Assembly (NCBI GenBank): GCA_049997955.1
Contig: JAEBDY010000009.1
Coordinates: 1 to 64,000 of the forward strand
From: Umezawaea sp049997955
GTDB taxonomy: Bacteria > Actinomycetota > Actinomycetes > Mycobacteriales > Pseudonocardiaceae
Length of the DNA stretch: 64,000 bases
Reading direction: 5' to 3'
Shown: positions 34,639 to 43,177 of the stretch, piece by piece
How positions within the stretch are numbered: position 1 is the stretch's first letter
Layout of the letters: every line of letters starts with the position of its first letter
Program-made: the position numbers and the translations under genes
The notes under the pieces: model-generated
What the model was told of the DNA's origin: nothing
Seen by the model: only the letters and a program-made list of their open reading frames with translations
Database searches by the model: none

Positions 34639-34937
34639 TCCTTGCCCGACGCCTCGACCGCCTTGCGCTCCCGCTCGTAGCGGTTGGCCTTCTCGGACTT
34701 GCGGGGCGGGCGGTCGTTCGCGATGAGGACGGCCATCCACGGCAGCGGGATCGACAGCGCCAGCAGCGCGACGGCCAGCCACCAGACGTCGATGAAGACC
34801 ACCGCCAGGATGATGCACGGGATGCGCGCGCTCATCATGATCGCGTACTTCCGCTTGCGGGCCCTGTGCTGCTCGTCCAGGGACAGAGCGGCCTCGGTGA
34901 TGAGCACCGGGGTGTCGCCACGCTCGGATGTGCTCAC
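34617..34937 (-). CDS. DUF3099 family membrane protein
   Basis: A 106-residue protein. A soluble N-part (TPVLITEAALSLDEQHRARKRKYAIMMSAR) is followed by two close transmembrane helices (about 42-60 and 63-82, split by DVWW) and a basic C-tail. GTG 34937 is preceded by GGAGGTGG. The larger frame to 35006 is not needed. It is convergent with, and overlaps, psuK. Function unknown. Confidence 0.87.
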   Translation of the reverse strand: MSTSERGDTPVLITEAALSLDEQHRARKRKYAIMMSARIPCIILAVVFIDVWWLAVALLALSIPLPWMAVLIANDRPPRKSEKANRYERERKAVEASGKDYRVIDG

Positions 34938-35031
34938 GACACCACCTCCACTTTCATCGTCCCACCATCGATACCCATCCAACACCTGCCGGAGAGAGGT
35001 CTGCACGACAGGGCGGACCTAGGATCCGGTC

Positions 35032-36540
35032 GTGGTCGCGCTTGATCGGCTGGTCGACGTGCTGGGGAGCCTCGGCACGCATCTGAGCTGCGCTCCGCGG
35101 GGGCGGGACGTCGAGCTGCGCGGGGTCGCGCTGCACGACGCGGCCGAGCAGACCGCCGCCGCCCCGGACGACGTGCTGCTGGGGTTGGGCATCCCGTCCG
35201 CCGCCGCGGCCGCCCGGCTGGTCGGGTCCACCGACGCCGCCGTGGTCGTGCTGCACGGGCGGCCGCCGCTGGACGAGAAGGTGCTCGCCGCCGCCCGGAA
35301 GTCCGGGGTGGCGGTGTTGCTGGTGGACCCCTCCGTGCCCTGGGGGCAGTTGGCGTCGGTGACCCAGACGCTGGTGCTCGGGGGGCAGCGGTCCGGTGAC
35401 CTCTTCGCGGTCGCGGACGTGATCGCGGCCGTGGTCGGCGGCCCGGTGACGATCGAGGACCAGCAGTCGCGGGTGCTGGCGTACTCGTACCGGCAGCAGG
35501 ACGTGGACCAGGTCAGGGTGCAGACGATCCTCGGGCGGAAGGTGCCGGAGGAGGCCCGTGCGGCCCTGGACGCGTACGGCGTGTTCGCGCACCTCGCCGG
35601 GTCCGACGAGCCGATCTTCGTGCCCCGGCTGACCGAGCAGCTCGGGGAACGGCTGGTCGCGGCCGTGCGCGCGGGCCGCGAGCTGCTCGGGTCGGTGTGG
35701 GTCGAGGTCGACGGGCCGGTCGACGCCTCGCGGTCGGCCGCGTTGGTGGACGGGGCCCGCACGTCGGCGCTGCACCTGTTGCGGGCTCGGGCCAGCGCGG
35801 ACCTGGAGCGGCAGGCCGAGGCGGACCTGGTGATCGCGTTGTTGGACTCGCCCGCCGGAGCACCCGCCGCGCTGGCCAGGTTGGGGTTGCCGCTGGTGGA
35901 CCTCCGGGTGATCGCCGTGCAGGCCCACGTCGGGGACGCCGATCACGGTGCCACGTTGTTGGCGTTCGAGCGGGCCACGGCCGGGTTCGGGTGGTCGCGG
36001 CCGGGGCGCAGCGCCTTGTTCGGGAACGTGCTCTACACGCTGGTCCCCTGCGGGGACTCGCCCGCGGTGGCGGTGGAGTGGGTGCGGTCGCTGGCTCGCG
36101 AACTGCCGCCCGAGGCGACGGTGCTGGCCGGGATCGGGGGGCCCGCCGACGCCGTGCAGGTGTCCGCCTCGCGGCGGGAGGCCGACGAGTGCCTGGCGCT
36201 GTCGTCGGGTGAGCCGGTCGTGTACGACGTGGCCTGGGCTCGGGTGTTGTTGCGGCGCTTGGCCGCCGCGGCGGATGGTGGGCGGCTGCCGGGGCGTGGG
36301 CCTGTCGCGGAGTTGCTGCGGCACGACCTGGAGCACGGGACCGCGTACGCGGAGACGCTGAAGGCGTGGTTGGCCGCTCAAGGGGATACGCGGGAAGCCG
36401 CTCGGGCGTTGTCCGTGCACCCGAACACGTTGCGGTACCGGTTGCAGCGGATGGGGGAGGTGACGGTGTTGCCGTTGGACGATGCGGAGCAGCGGTTGGC
36501 GATGGCCATCGCGTTGGCTGTGCATGGGGGGCGGGGGTGA
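35032..36540 (+). CDS. PucR-family transcriptional regulator
   Basis: A 502-residue regulator. The N-terminal part (about 1-130) resembles a purine-catabolism regulatory/PucR-type ligand domain. A GGDEF-like CdaR middle region (about 270-390) follows, and the C-terminal helix-turn-helix is LKAWLAAQGDTREAARALSVHPNTLRYRLQR. Regulators of this type act on purine, amino-acid or carbon-source genes. None lies beside it, so the target is unknown. The start is GTG 35032, 95 bases from the divergent DUF3099 start. Confidence 0.88.
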   Translation: MVALDRLVDVLGSLGTHLSCAPRGRDVELRGVALHDAAEQTAAAPDDVLLGLGIPSAAAAARLVGSTDAAVVVLHGRPPLDEKVLAAARKSGVAVLLVDPSVPWGQLASVTQTLVLGGQRSGDLFAVADVIAAVVGGPVTIEDQQSRVLAYSYRQQDVDQVRVQTILGRKVPEEARAALDAYGVFAHLAGSDEPIFVPRLTEQLGERLVAAVRAGRELLGSVWVEVDGPVDASRSAALVDGARTSALHLLRARASADLERQAEADLVIALLDSPAGAPAALARLGLPLVDLRVIAVQAHVGDADHGATLLAFERATAGFGWSRPGRSALFGNVLYTLVPCGDSPAVAVEWVRSLARELPPEATVLAGIGGPADAVQVSASRREADECLALSSGEPVVYDVAWARVLLRRLAAAADGGRLPGRGPVAELLRHDLEHGTAYAETLKAWLAAQGDTREAARALSVHPNTLRYRLQRMGEVTVLPLDDAEQRLAMAIALAVHGGRG

Positions 36541-36739
36541 GTGGGGGTCTTGGTGGGGTTGAGGGGTGCGGGACTTGGATGTGGGGGGCTGTTTGGGTAG
36601 GGCTGCTGGGCTGGTTGGGTAGAGCGGTTCGGGTAGGGCTGCTGGGTAAGGCCGCCGGGTAGGACCGCTGGGTGGGTCGGCCTTGGGCTGCGGGGGGCTC
36701 TTGGCTGCGGGTTTGTGGTGGAGCGGGAAATGTCGGACC
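36541..36739. other. Gene-free G/T-rich spacer before locus B
   Basis: About 200 bases of short GGGTAGGGCTGCTGGG-like repeats (three loose copies, 36595-36670). I see no gene, hairpin or promoter of note. Confidence 0.5.
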
Positions 36740-36960
36740 CCTGTCGTAGCGTGTGCGTCGGGGGGTCTTCCGGATCGGGGGACGCCTGATTTGTGCTGGT
36801 CAGGGGCCTGGCTGTCGGTTTTGGTTCGAGGGTCGGTCGTCACCCCGGTCGCTTGATTTTCTCTATGACCTTTTCCGTTTGTCAAGGCGGGAAAGATGCC
36901 TTGACAAACGGAAAAGGTCATGAGGGCGCTTCGGATCGGGGTGGGGGCCTGGGTCTGGGT
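36740..36960 (+). repeat. Covarying-arm hairpin element, locus B
   Basis: Shares the left boundary GTCGTAGCGTGTGCGTCGGG and a downstream TGCTGGTC with locus A. The signature hairpin is a perfect 24-bp stem (36865-36888 with 36898-36921). The inner part is GTCAAGGC, the loop GGGAAAGAT (36889-36897), and the outer arms read ATGACCTTTTCCGTTT and its complement, unrelated to locus A. The tail GAGGGCGCTTCGGATCGGGG matches A and C. It lies between two plus-strand genes and reads in the same direction. Confidence 0.82.
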
Positions 36961-37155
36961 GACTGGCGGCTTGCGTGCTTTCGCTTTGGCCGTGGTTGGT
37001 TGGGTTTCGTTGCCGGCTTGTGCTGTTGGTTGGTTGGGTTTCGTTGCTGCGCTCGCGCTGTGATGGGTTGGGTTCTGCTCCTGCGCTTGGATGGGTGACT
37101 TGGTTTTCTTGCCATTGGACTGTGGTGGCTGGTCTTGTGGTGGGGGTGAAAGCAT
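36961..37155. repeat. Degenerate T/G-rich repeat tract downstream of locus B
   Basis: Units like CGTGCTTTCGCTTTGGCCGT and GTTGGTTGGGTTTCGTTGC repeat loosely. They are related to the tracts after loci A and C. No gene is visible before the GTG of the methyltransferase. Confidence 0.5.
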
Positions 37156-38640
37156 GTGGTGGTGCTTCCTGATTTTTCTCCTGAGTTGACCTCGCGTCTG
37201 CGTGACGCTTTTCAGACCGCCGGCTACGACACCGATGGGGTGTTGGCCGCTCTTGGTGGGCAGGCCCATGCCGCTATGAGTCGCGGTGAGCCCGAGGCCG
37301 CTCGGCGCATCACGCGTGATGCCGGAGCCCTGGGGACGTTTATCCGGCTCTTCCTGCTGGGTGATGTCGAGGCCGAGGCCGAGGTTTCTTCCGCGTTCAA
37401 GTCCGTCGATCTTGACCTGTTGCTCGCCAACGAGGTGTTGCGGAGCGGGTCGGATGGTTTTCGGGCCGGGTTGGACGTTCGGCCGCACGATTCGTGGTGG
37501 GTGATCGCCGATCTTGATGCCGAGCAGCGTGGTGGGCCGGTGCCTGCCGATCACGTGTTGGGGATCGGGCAGGCCTCGATCAGCCTGGCCCGTGCTACGG
37601 CGCGGCGGCCCGTTGGCTCCCTCTTGGATCTTGGCACCGGGTGTGGCGTGCAGGTTCTGCACGCTTCTCGGCACGCTTCGCGGATCACCGCCACCGATCT
37701 GTCCGAGCGGGCGCTGGCGTTGGCGAAGGGGACGTTCCTGCTGAACGGGCTGGATGTCGAGCTTGGCCGGGGCGAGTGGTTCGCGCCTGTTGCCGGGCGG
37801 CGGTTCGACCAGGTCGTGTGCAACCCGCCGTTCGTGGTCGGGCCGCCGCGGGTCGACTACACGTACCGCGACTCCGGGCTCGGCGGGGATGACGCCAGTG
37901 CGCTCGTCGTGCGTCAGATGCCCTCGTTCCTCAACGAGGGCGGGGTTGGGCAGTTGTTGGCCTCCTGGCTGCACCGCAAGGGCGAGGACTGGGCGGACCG
38001 GGTGTCGTCCTGGTTGCCGCGCGGGGGTGTCGACGCGTGGTTCGTGCAGCGGGACGTCGCCGATCCCGCGCTGTACGTGGGGACCTGGCTCCGCGACGCC
38101 GGGGTCGACCCGCGGTCGCCGGAAGGGCGGGAGAAGGCCTCCGTGTGGCTCGACTGGTTCGCGCGCAACGACGTCGAAGGGGTCGGGTTCGGGTTCGTGA
38201 CGTTGCGGCGGACCTCCGGTGCGCACGCCGAGGTGGTCTGCGAGGACCTGCGGCACGCGTACGTGGACCCGTTGGGGCCGGAGACGTCGCTGTGGCTGGA
38301 CCGGGTCGAGTGGCTGAGGGCCAACGGGTCCGCCGAGGCGTTGTTGGCGACGCGGTTCACGGTGCCCGAGTCCGTCCTCCTGGAGGAGGTGTCCTCACCG
38401 GACGAAGAGGGCTGGACGGCCGTCGTGCGGCGCCTGCACCGGCAGGACGGGCCGGGGTGGCAGCACGAGCTGGACGAGGTCGCCGCAGCGCTGCTGGCGG
38501 GGTGCCGCGGGGCGTTGCCGCTGGAGGACCTGGTGACGCTGCTGGCCTTCGCGCACGACCAGCCGGTGGACGGGCTGATCGCCAACGCCCTGCCGGTGGT
38601 GCGGGACCTGGTCCGGCACGGCATGTTGAGGCCCGCGTGA
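37156..38640 (+). CDS. Class I SAM-dependent methyltransferase (DUF7059/HemK-like)
   Basis: A 494-residue protein. A helical N-terminal domain (1-130) precedes a methyltransferase core with motif I SLLDLGTGCGVQVLHASRHA (about 155-174) and motif IV VVCNPPFVVGP (about 217-227), the NPPF/Y signature of enzymes that methylate amide or exocyclic nitrogens. A C-terminal domain of about 200 residues follows. The substrate is unknown (protein glutamine, rRNA or tRNA are possible). Codons in the first 250 residues use noticeably more T-ending triplets than the neighbours. GTG 37156 is the first of three GTGs. The gene overlaps dtd by four bases. Confidence 0.83.
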   Translation: MVVLPDFSPELTSRLRDAFQTAGYDTDGVLAALGGQAHAAMSRGEPEAARRITRDAGALGTFIRLFLLGDVEAEAEVSSAFKSVDLDLLLANEVLRSGSDGFRAGLDVRPHDSWWVIADLDAEQRGGPVPADHVLGIGQASISLARATARRPVGSLLDLGTGCGVQVLHASRHASRITATDLSERALALAKGTFLLNGLDVELGRGEWFAPVAGRRFDQVVCNPPFVVGPPRVDYTYRDSGLGGDDASALVVRQMPSFLNEGGVGQLLASWLHRKGEDWADRVSSWLPRGGVDAWFVQRDVADPALYVGTWLRDAGVDPRSPEGREKASVWLDWFARNDVEGVGFGFVTLRRTSGAHAEVVCEDLRHAYVDPLGPETSLWLDRVEWLRANGSAEALLATRFTVPESVLLEEVSSPDEEGWTAVVRRLHRQDGPGWQHELDEVAAALLAGCRGALPLEDLVTLLAFAHDQPVDGLIANALPVVRDLVRHGMLRPA

Positions 38641-39062
38641 GGGCTGTTGTGGCACGAGTCACACAGGCGAGTGTCACCGTGGAGGATCAGGTCATCGGGT
38701 CGATCGACGAACCGGGGCTGTTGGTGCTGCTCGGGGTGCATGTCGACGACGACGCGGCGATGGTTCCGGTCATGGCGAGGAAGCTGCACGAGCTGCGAAT
38801 CCTGAACGGCGAGGAATCCTGCGCCTCGACGGGCGCGCCACTGCTCGTTGTGAGCCAGTTCACCCTCTACGGCGAGACGCGGAAGGGTCGCCGTCCCTCG
38901 TGGACGGCGGCCGCCCGCCCCGAGCACGCGGAGCCCTTGATCGAGGGAGTGGTGCGGGAACTGCGGCAAAAGGGTGCTCGAGTCGAAACAGGACGGTTCG
39001 GCGCGATGATGTCGGTACGGAGCGTGAACGACGGTCCGTTCACCGTTCTGGTCGAACTCTAG
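38637..39062 (+). CDS. dtd: D-aminoacyl-tRNA deacylase
   Basis: A homodimeric proofreading enzyme, 141 residues, that hydrolyses D-aminoacyl and glycyl-tRNAs. The start MRAVVARVTQASVTVEDQVIGSI is typical. The active-site motif SQFTLYG is followed by RKGRRPSWTAAARPEHAEPL. The second motif is NDGPFT, where most bacteria have N-x-G-P-V/F-T. The GTG start overlaps the stop of the methyltransferase gene (GTGA), indicating coupled translation. The open frame extends 200 codons further upstream but that part is antisense to known domains. Confidence 0.94.
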   Translation: MRAVVARVTQASVTVEDQVIGSIDEPGLLVLLGVHVDDDAAMVPVMARKLHELRILNGEESCASTGAPLLVVSQFTLYGETRKGRRPSWTAAARPEHAEPLIEGVVRELRQKGARVETGRFGAMMSVRSVNDGPFTVLVEL

Positions 39063-39136
39063 GACGCTCTCAGGAAATCCTCAGCATTGCGCGCGCAACG
39101 GGTGTGACCGCGGAGACGTCTTCATGTCGGGGAGTC

Positions 39137-39163
39137 GGGAACGAATTGGCATTCCGACGCGTT
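39137..39163 (+). promoter_or_regulatory. Candidate SigR/SigH-type (oxidative-stress) promoter of sigB
   Basis: GGGAAC (39137-39142), 18 bases, then CGTT (39160-39163). This matches the actinobacterial thiol-stress sigma consensus GGGAAT/C-N17-18-CGTT. It sits about 130 bases before the sigB start. SigH controls sigB in M. tuberculosis, which makes the match credible. Confidence 0.6.
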
Positions 39164-39291
39164 TCCCCAGTGTCCAGCCGGCAAGCGATGGGTACCCAGC
39201 GGGCCCCGACGCCGAAAGGCTCACTGCGCAGTGCAGCGCAGGTGTGTGACGCAACCGCACGCCAGCCCGCGACAAAGGGGGAGGGAGTTCC

Positions 39292-40287
39292 ATGACCGTC
39301 CCGAGGGTCTTCGACCGCGAGGTCGACACCACCATCAGCCACATCAGCCCCGCCGAACTCGACCTGGACACTCAGGGTCCGGCCGCCGATCTCGTTCGAG
39401 TCTACCTGAACGGAATCGGCAAGACCGCCCTGCTCACAGCGGCGGAAGAGGTCGAACTCGCCAAGCGGATCGAAGCAGGCGTCTTCGCTCAGCACATGGC
39501 CGAGACCGCCAAGCGCCTGTCCCCCACGCGTCGCGAAGAACTGCGCGCGCTGGTGCGGGACGGCCACGTGGCGAAGAACCACCTCCTCGAAGCGAATCTC
39601 CGTCTGGTCGTTTCGCTTGCCAAGCGATACACCGGTCGTGGAATGCCGCTGCTCGATCTGATCCAGGAAGGCAACCTGGGTCTGATCCGCGCGGTGGAGA
39701 AGTTCGACTACACCAAGGGCTTCAAGTTTTCGACCTACGCGACGTGGTGGATCCGCCAAGCGATCACCCGCGGAATGGCGGATCAAGGACGCACCATCCG
39801 CCTTCCCGTCCACCTGGTGGAACAGGTGAACAAGTTGGCGCGGATCAAACGCGATCTGCACCAGCAACTCGGTCGCGAGGCCACGACGGACGAACTCGCC
39901 AAGGAATCGGGCATCAGCGCCGAGAAGGTCTCCGATCTGCTCGACCACGCCCGTGACCCGGTGAGCCTCGACATGCCCGTCGGCGCCGAGGAGGACGCCC
40001 CCCTGGGCGACTTCATCGAGGACTCCGACGCCACGGACGCCGAGAGCGCGGTCATCTCCGGCCTGCTCCAGGACGACCTGCGGCGGGTGCTGTCCACCCT
40101 CGACCCGCGTGAGCAGGCGGTCATCCGGCTGCGGTACGGCCTGGAGGACGGCCAGCCGCGGACGCTCGACCAGATCGGCAAGCGCTTCGGGCTGTCCCGC
40201 GAGCGGGTGCGGCAGATCGAGCGCGAGGTCATGTCCAAGCTCCGGCAGGGCGAGCGCGCGGAGAAGCTGCGCGCGTACGCGAGCTGA
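39292..40287 (+). CDS. sigB: Principal-like (group 2) sigma factor SigB
   Basis: A 331-residue sigma-70 that lacks the long N-terminal extension of SigA. Region 1.2 is DLVRVYLNGIGKTALL. Region 2 includes RLVVSLAKRYTGRGMPLLDLIQEGNLGLIRA, quoted here only to mark near-identity with SigA. Region 3 follows, and region 4 has TLDQIGKRFGLSRERVRQIE. ATG 39292 is preceded by GGGGGAGGGAG. In mycobacteria SigB serves stress and stationary phase and is switched on by SigH and SigE. The candidate promoter at 39137-39163 agrees with that. Confidence 0.94.
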   Translation: MTVPRVFDREVDTTISHISPAELDLDTQGPAADLVRVYLNGIGKTALLTAAEEVELAKRIEAGVFAQHMAETAKRLSPTRREELRALVRDGHVAKNHLLEANLRLVVSLAKRYTGRGMPLLDLIQEGNLGLIRAVEKFDYTKGFKFSTYATWWIRQAITRGMADQGRTIRLPVHLVEQVNKLARIKRDLHQQLGREATTDELAKESGISAEKVSDLLDHARDPVSLDMPVGAEEDAPLGDFIEDSDATDAESAVISGLLQDDLRRVLSTLDPREQAVIRLRYGLEDGQPRTLDQIGKRFGLSRERVRQIEREVMSKLRQGERAEKLRAYAS

Positions 40288-40360
40288 GTCACCCAATCGG
40301 CCGCGTTGACTTGTGATCCAAGTCACGGCACGGTCGTGCACTACACAGACCTTGCGGCAA

Positions 40361-40382
40361 CTCCCACCTCATCTCGTGGGAG
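40361..40382 (+). terminator. Possible sigB terminator
   Basis: CTCCCAC (40361-40367) pairs with GTGGGAG (40376-40382) across an 8-base loop, 74 bases beyond the sigB stop. The stem is modest and there is no T-run. Confidence 0.45.
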
Positions 40383-40394
40383 CTAGTCGCATGC

Positions 40395-40436
40395 CAAGGA
40401 AGGTCGGGGCGGTCGGGGGCCGGCCCGGCCTTCCGC
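40395..40436 (-). terminator. Terminator of the phosphotransferase gene
   Basis: GGAAGG...GGGGCGG pairs with CCGGCCC...CCTTCC in an imperfect GC-rich stem 20-60 bases past the minus-strand stop. Together with 40361-40382 it separates convergent genes. Confidence 0.45.
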
Positions 40437-40454
40437 TATTCCGCGTCCTGGACC

Positions 40455-41396
40455 TCAGGCCAGGTCGGCGGCGAGCTTCCCCCGGTAGAACCGCACCGAC
40501 TCCTCGTGCTCCTCGCCGACGAACCCGCGGGGCTCGCACTCCACGATCATGATCAGGTAGAGGTACACCCGGTAGAGCCGGACGCGCTCCCGCATCGACG
40601 CCGTCATCGCCACGGCGCCGTACCCGGCCAGGAAGTCCGGTTCGTCCTCGATGTCGCCGAACAGGGCGAGCGAGACGAAGTCGGCCAGCGGGTCACCCCA
40701 GAACGCCCGCTCCGGGTCGATGATCCCCACGACGTTCGGGGTGGCCGGGTCGATGAAGATGTTGCCCGGCCACAGGTCGAAGTGGACGAGGACCGGCGTG
40801 GTCACCTCGTCGAGAACGGCTGAACGGTCCTGGAACCAGTCGGACAGCCCTTCCGGCAGCCCGACGCCGAACTTGTCCGCGTCGGCCAGCACGGAGGACA
40901 CCATGGCCAGGAACGCCCCTCGCCAGGTGTCACCGCCCGGCCCCTGCGGGTAGCCGAACGAGTCCCCCTCGATCCGGTGCATCCGGGCCACGACCCCACC
41001 CAGCTCACGGCGCAGCGCCGCGCGCCCCTCGGGAGTCAGCCGCTGCTCCAGCGACGCCCACGACCCGCCGTCGAGGCAGCTCATCACCAGCAGGCCGTCC
41101 TCGACGTGCAGCACCTCCGGCACCGGCACGCCGTGCTCGGCCATCAACCGGAACGCCATCGCCTCGGTCCGCATGATGTCCCGCTCGTAGGTCATCAGCG
41201 GCGTGCCGGGCGACGGCGCCACCTTGAGCACGACGTCCCGGCCGTCGTCGGTGGTGAGCCGGTAGGCCGCGTTGAACATGCCGTCGGTCAGCTCGACGTG
41301 GTCCACCAGTCCCGCCCCCAGCGCCCGGCGGACGATCGAGGACAGTTCGGACTCCGTCAACTTCCGCTTGGTGTCGCTGCGCACGACGCGAATCAC
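40455..41396 (-). CDS. Aminoglycoside-phosphotransferase-fold kinase
   Basis: A 313-residue protein-kinase-like small-molecule kinase. The N-lobe has LVDHVELTDGMFNAAYRL and the ATP lysine in VVLKVAP. The catalytic loop is LVHFDLWPGNIFID (HxDxxxxN) and the metal-binding motif is GIIDPERAFWGDPLADF. Such proteins phosphorylate many substrates; resistance to an aminoglycoside cannot be claimed from the fold. GTG 41396 was chosen; frames further upstream run antisense into fumarase. It is divergent from fumarase by 76 bases. Confidence 0.85.
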   Translation of the reverse strand: MIRVVRSDTKRKLTESELSSIVRRALGAGLVDHVELTDGMFNAAYRLTTDDGRDVVLKVAPSPGTPLMTYERDIMRTEAMAFRLMAEHGVPVPEVLHVEDGLLVMSCLDGGSWASLEQRLTPEGRAALRRELGGVVARMHRIEGDSFGYPQGPGGDTWRGAFLAMVSSVLADADKFGVGLPEGLSDWFQDRSAVLDEVTTPVLVHFDLWPGNIFIDPATPNVVGIIDPERAFWGDPLADFVSLALFGDIEDEPDFLAGYGAVAMTASMRERVRLYRVYLYLIMIVECEPRGFVGEEHEESVRFYRGKLAADLA

Positions 41397-41472
41397 ATCA
41401 CGGTGGCGTGGCCGGGTGACGGCGATCGGATACGGTCGTCGGATTCCGAAGCGCGCAAGGGAGCCCGCCGAC

Positions 41473-43131
41473 GTGCCCACCACCCCGTTCCAGTACACCG
41501 ACGTCCTCCCCTTGGCGAAGGACACCACCACCGAGTACCGCCTCCTCACCGACGAGGGCGTGAAGGTCGTCGAGGCCGCGGGGCGGACGTTCCTGGAGAT
41601 CGCCCCCGAGACGCTGGCGCTGCTGGCCAAGGAAGCGATCCGGGACATCCAGCACCTGCTGCGCCCGTCGCACCTCGCCCAGCTGCGCGCGATCGTGGAC
41701 GACCCCGAGGCGAGCGGCAACGACCGGTTCGTCGCGATGGACCTGCTGCGCAACGCGAACATCGCCGCGGGCGGTGTGCTGCCCATGTGCCAGGACACCG
41801 GCACCGCGATCGTCATGGGCAAGCGCACCGAGTCGGTGCTGACCGGCGGGACCGACGAGGAAGCGCTGTCGCGCGGCATCTTCGACGCCTACCAGGAGCT
41901 GAACCTGCGGTACTCGCAGATGGCGCCGACGACGTTCTGGGACGAGAAGAACACCGGCACCAACCTGCCCGCGCAGATCGACCTGTTCACCGCGCCCGGC
42001 ACGGAGCCGAAGTACGAGTTCCTGTTCATGGCCAAGGGCGGCGGCAGCGCCAACAAGACGTTCCTCTACCAGGAGACCAAGGCGCTGCTGAACCCGAAGC
42101 GGCTGGCCACGTTCCTGGACGAGAAGCTGCGCTCGCTCGGCACGGCCGCGTGCCCGCCGTACCACCTCGCGGTGGTCGTGGGCGGGCTGTCCGCCGAGCA
42201 GAACCTGAAGGTCGCGAAGCTCGCGTCCGCCCGGTACCTGGACGGCCTGCCGACCGAGGGGTCGTCGCTGGGCCACGCGTTCCGCGACACCGACCTGGAG
42301 CAGCAGGTCCTGGAGCTGACCCGGAACTTCGGCATCGGCGCGCAGTTCGGCGGCAAGTACTTCTGCCACGACGTCCGCGTGGTCCGGCTGCCCAGGCACG
42401 GCGCGTCCTGCCCGGTCGGCATCGCCGTGTCCTGCTCGGCGGACCGCCAGGTGAAGGCGAAGATCACCGCCGACGGCGTGTTCCTGGAGCAGCTGGAGCG
42501 CGACCCGGCGCACTTCCTGCCCGACATCGAGGACGAGCACCTGTCGGACGAGGTCGTGAAGATCGACCTGACGCTGCCGATGGCGGAGATCCGCGCCGCG
42601 CTGTCCGCGCTGCCGGTGAAGACGCGGGTGTCGCTGACCGGTCCGCTGGTCGTGGCGCGGGACATCGCCCACGCCAAGATCAAGGAACGCCTCGACGCGG
42701 GCGAGGGCATGCCGCAGTACCTGAAGGACCACCCGGTGTACTACGCCGGTCCGGCGAAGACGCCAGAGGGCTACGCGTCCGGCTCGTTCGGCCCGACCAC
42801 CGCGGGCCGCATGGACTCCTACGTCGAGGAGTTCCAGGCCGCGGGCGGTTCGCTGGTCATGCTGGCGAAGGGCAACCGGTCCAAGCAGGTCACCAACGCC
42901 TGCGAGTCGCACGGCGGGTTCTACCTGGGGTCGATCGGCGGTCCGGCCGCCCGGTTGGCGCAGGACTGCATCCGCAAGGTCGACGTGCTGGAGTACGCCG
43001 AGCTGGGCATGGAAGCCGTGTGGAAGATCGAGGTCGAGGACTTCCCGGCGTTCGTCGTGGTCGACGACAAGGGCAACGACTTCTTCTCGGAGACGTCCGC
43101 GCCGCTGTTGCAGGTCTCGTTCCGGAAGTAG
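41473..43131 (+). CDS. Fumarate hydratase, class I (iron-sulphur)
   Basis: An oxygen-sensitive 4Fe-4S fumarase of the FumA/FumB type, 552 residues as a single chain, converting fumarate to L-malate in the TCA cycle. Cluster cysteines appear in VLPMCQDTGTAIVMGKR, FGGKYFCHDVRV/ASCPVGIAVSCSADR and NACESHGGFYLG. NTGTNLPAQIDLF and GGGSANKTFLYQETKALL are family hallmarks. The start GTG 41473 (VPTTPFQYTDVLPL) follows AAGGGAG. Many actinobacteria use the class II enzyme instead or as well; none is visible here. Confidence 0.95.
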   Translation: MPTTPFQYTDVLPLAKDTTTEYRLLTDEGVKVVEAAGRTFLEIAPETLALLAKEAIRDIQHLLRPSHLAQLRAIVDDPEASGNDRFVAMDLLRNANIAAGGVLPMCQDTGTAIVMGKRTESVLTGGTDEEALSRGIFDAYQELNLRYSQMAPTTFWDEKNTGTNLPAQIDLFTAPGTEPKYEFLFMAKGGGSANKTFLYQETKALLNPKRLATFLDEKLRSLGTAACPPYHLAVVVGGLSAEQNLKVAKLASARYLDGLPTEGSSLGHAFRDTDLEQQVLELTRNFGIGAQFGGKYFCHDVRVVRLPRHGASCPVGIAVSCSADRQVKAKITADGVFLEQLERDPAHFLPDIEDEHLSDEVVKIDLTLPMAEIRAALSALPVKTRVSLTGPLVVARDIAHAKIKERLDAGEGMPQYLKDHPVYYAGPAKTPEGYASGSFGPTTAGRMDSYVEEFQAAGGSLVMLAKGNRSKQVTNACESHGGFYLGSIGGPAARLAQDCIRKVDVLEYAELGMEAVWKIEVEDFPAFVVVDDKGNDFFSETSAPLLQVSFRK

Positions 43132-43137
43132 TCGGTC

Positions 43138-43165
43138 GGGGGAGAGGGCTCGTGCCCCCTCCCCC
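43138..43165. terminator. Terminator between fumarase and lipoprotein genes
   Basis: GGGGGAGAGGG pairs with CCCCCTCCCCC with one mismatch and a CTCGTG loop, 7 bases after the fumarase stop. Confidence 0.65.
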
Positions 43166-43177
43166 GCCTCCGTGTTC

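Noticed and set aside
36865..37098. Small proteins reading through the signature hairpins, such as one beginning MTFSVCQGGKDALTNGKG
   Set aside because: The frame that looks best differs at each of the three loci, stops appear early at locus A, and no ribosome-binding sites precede them. The conserved feature is the stem and loop, not a reading frame.
40455..41396. Aminoglycoside resistance gene
   Set aside because: Only the generic phosphotransferase fold is visible. Nothing specific to a known resistance enzyme can be shown.
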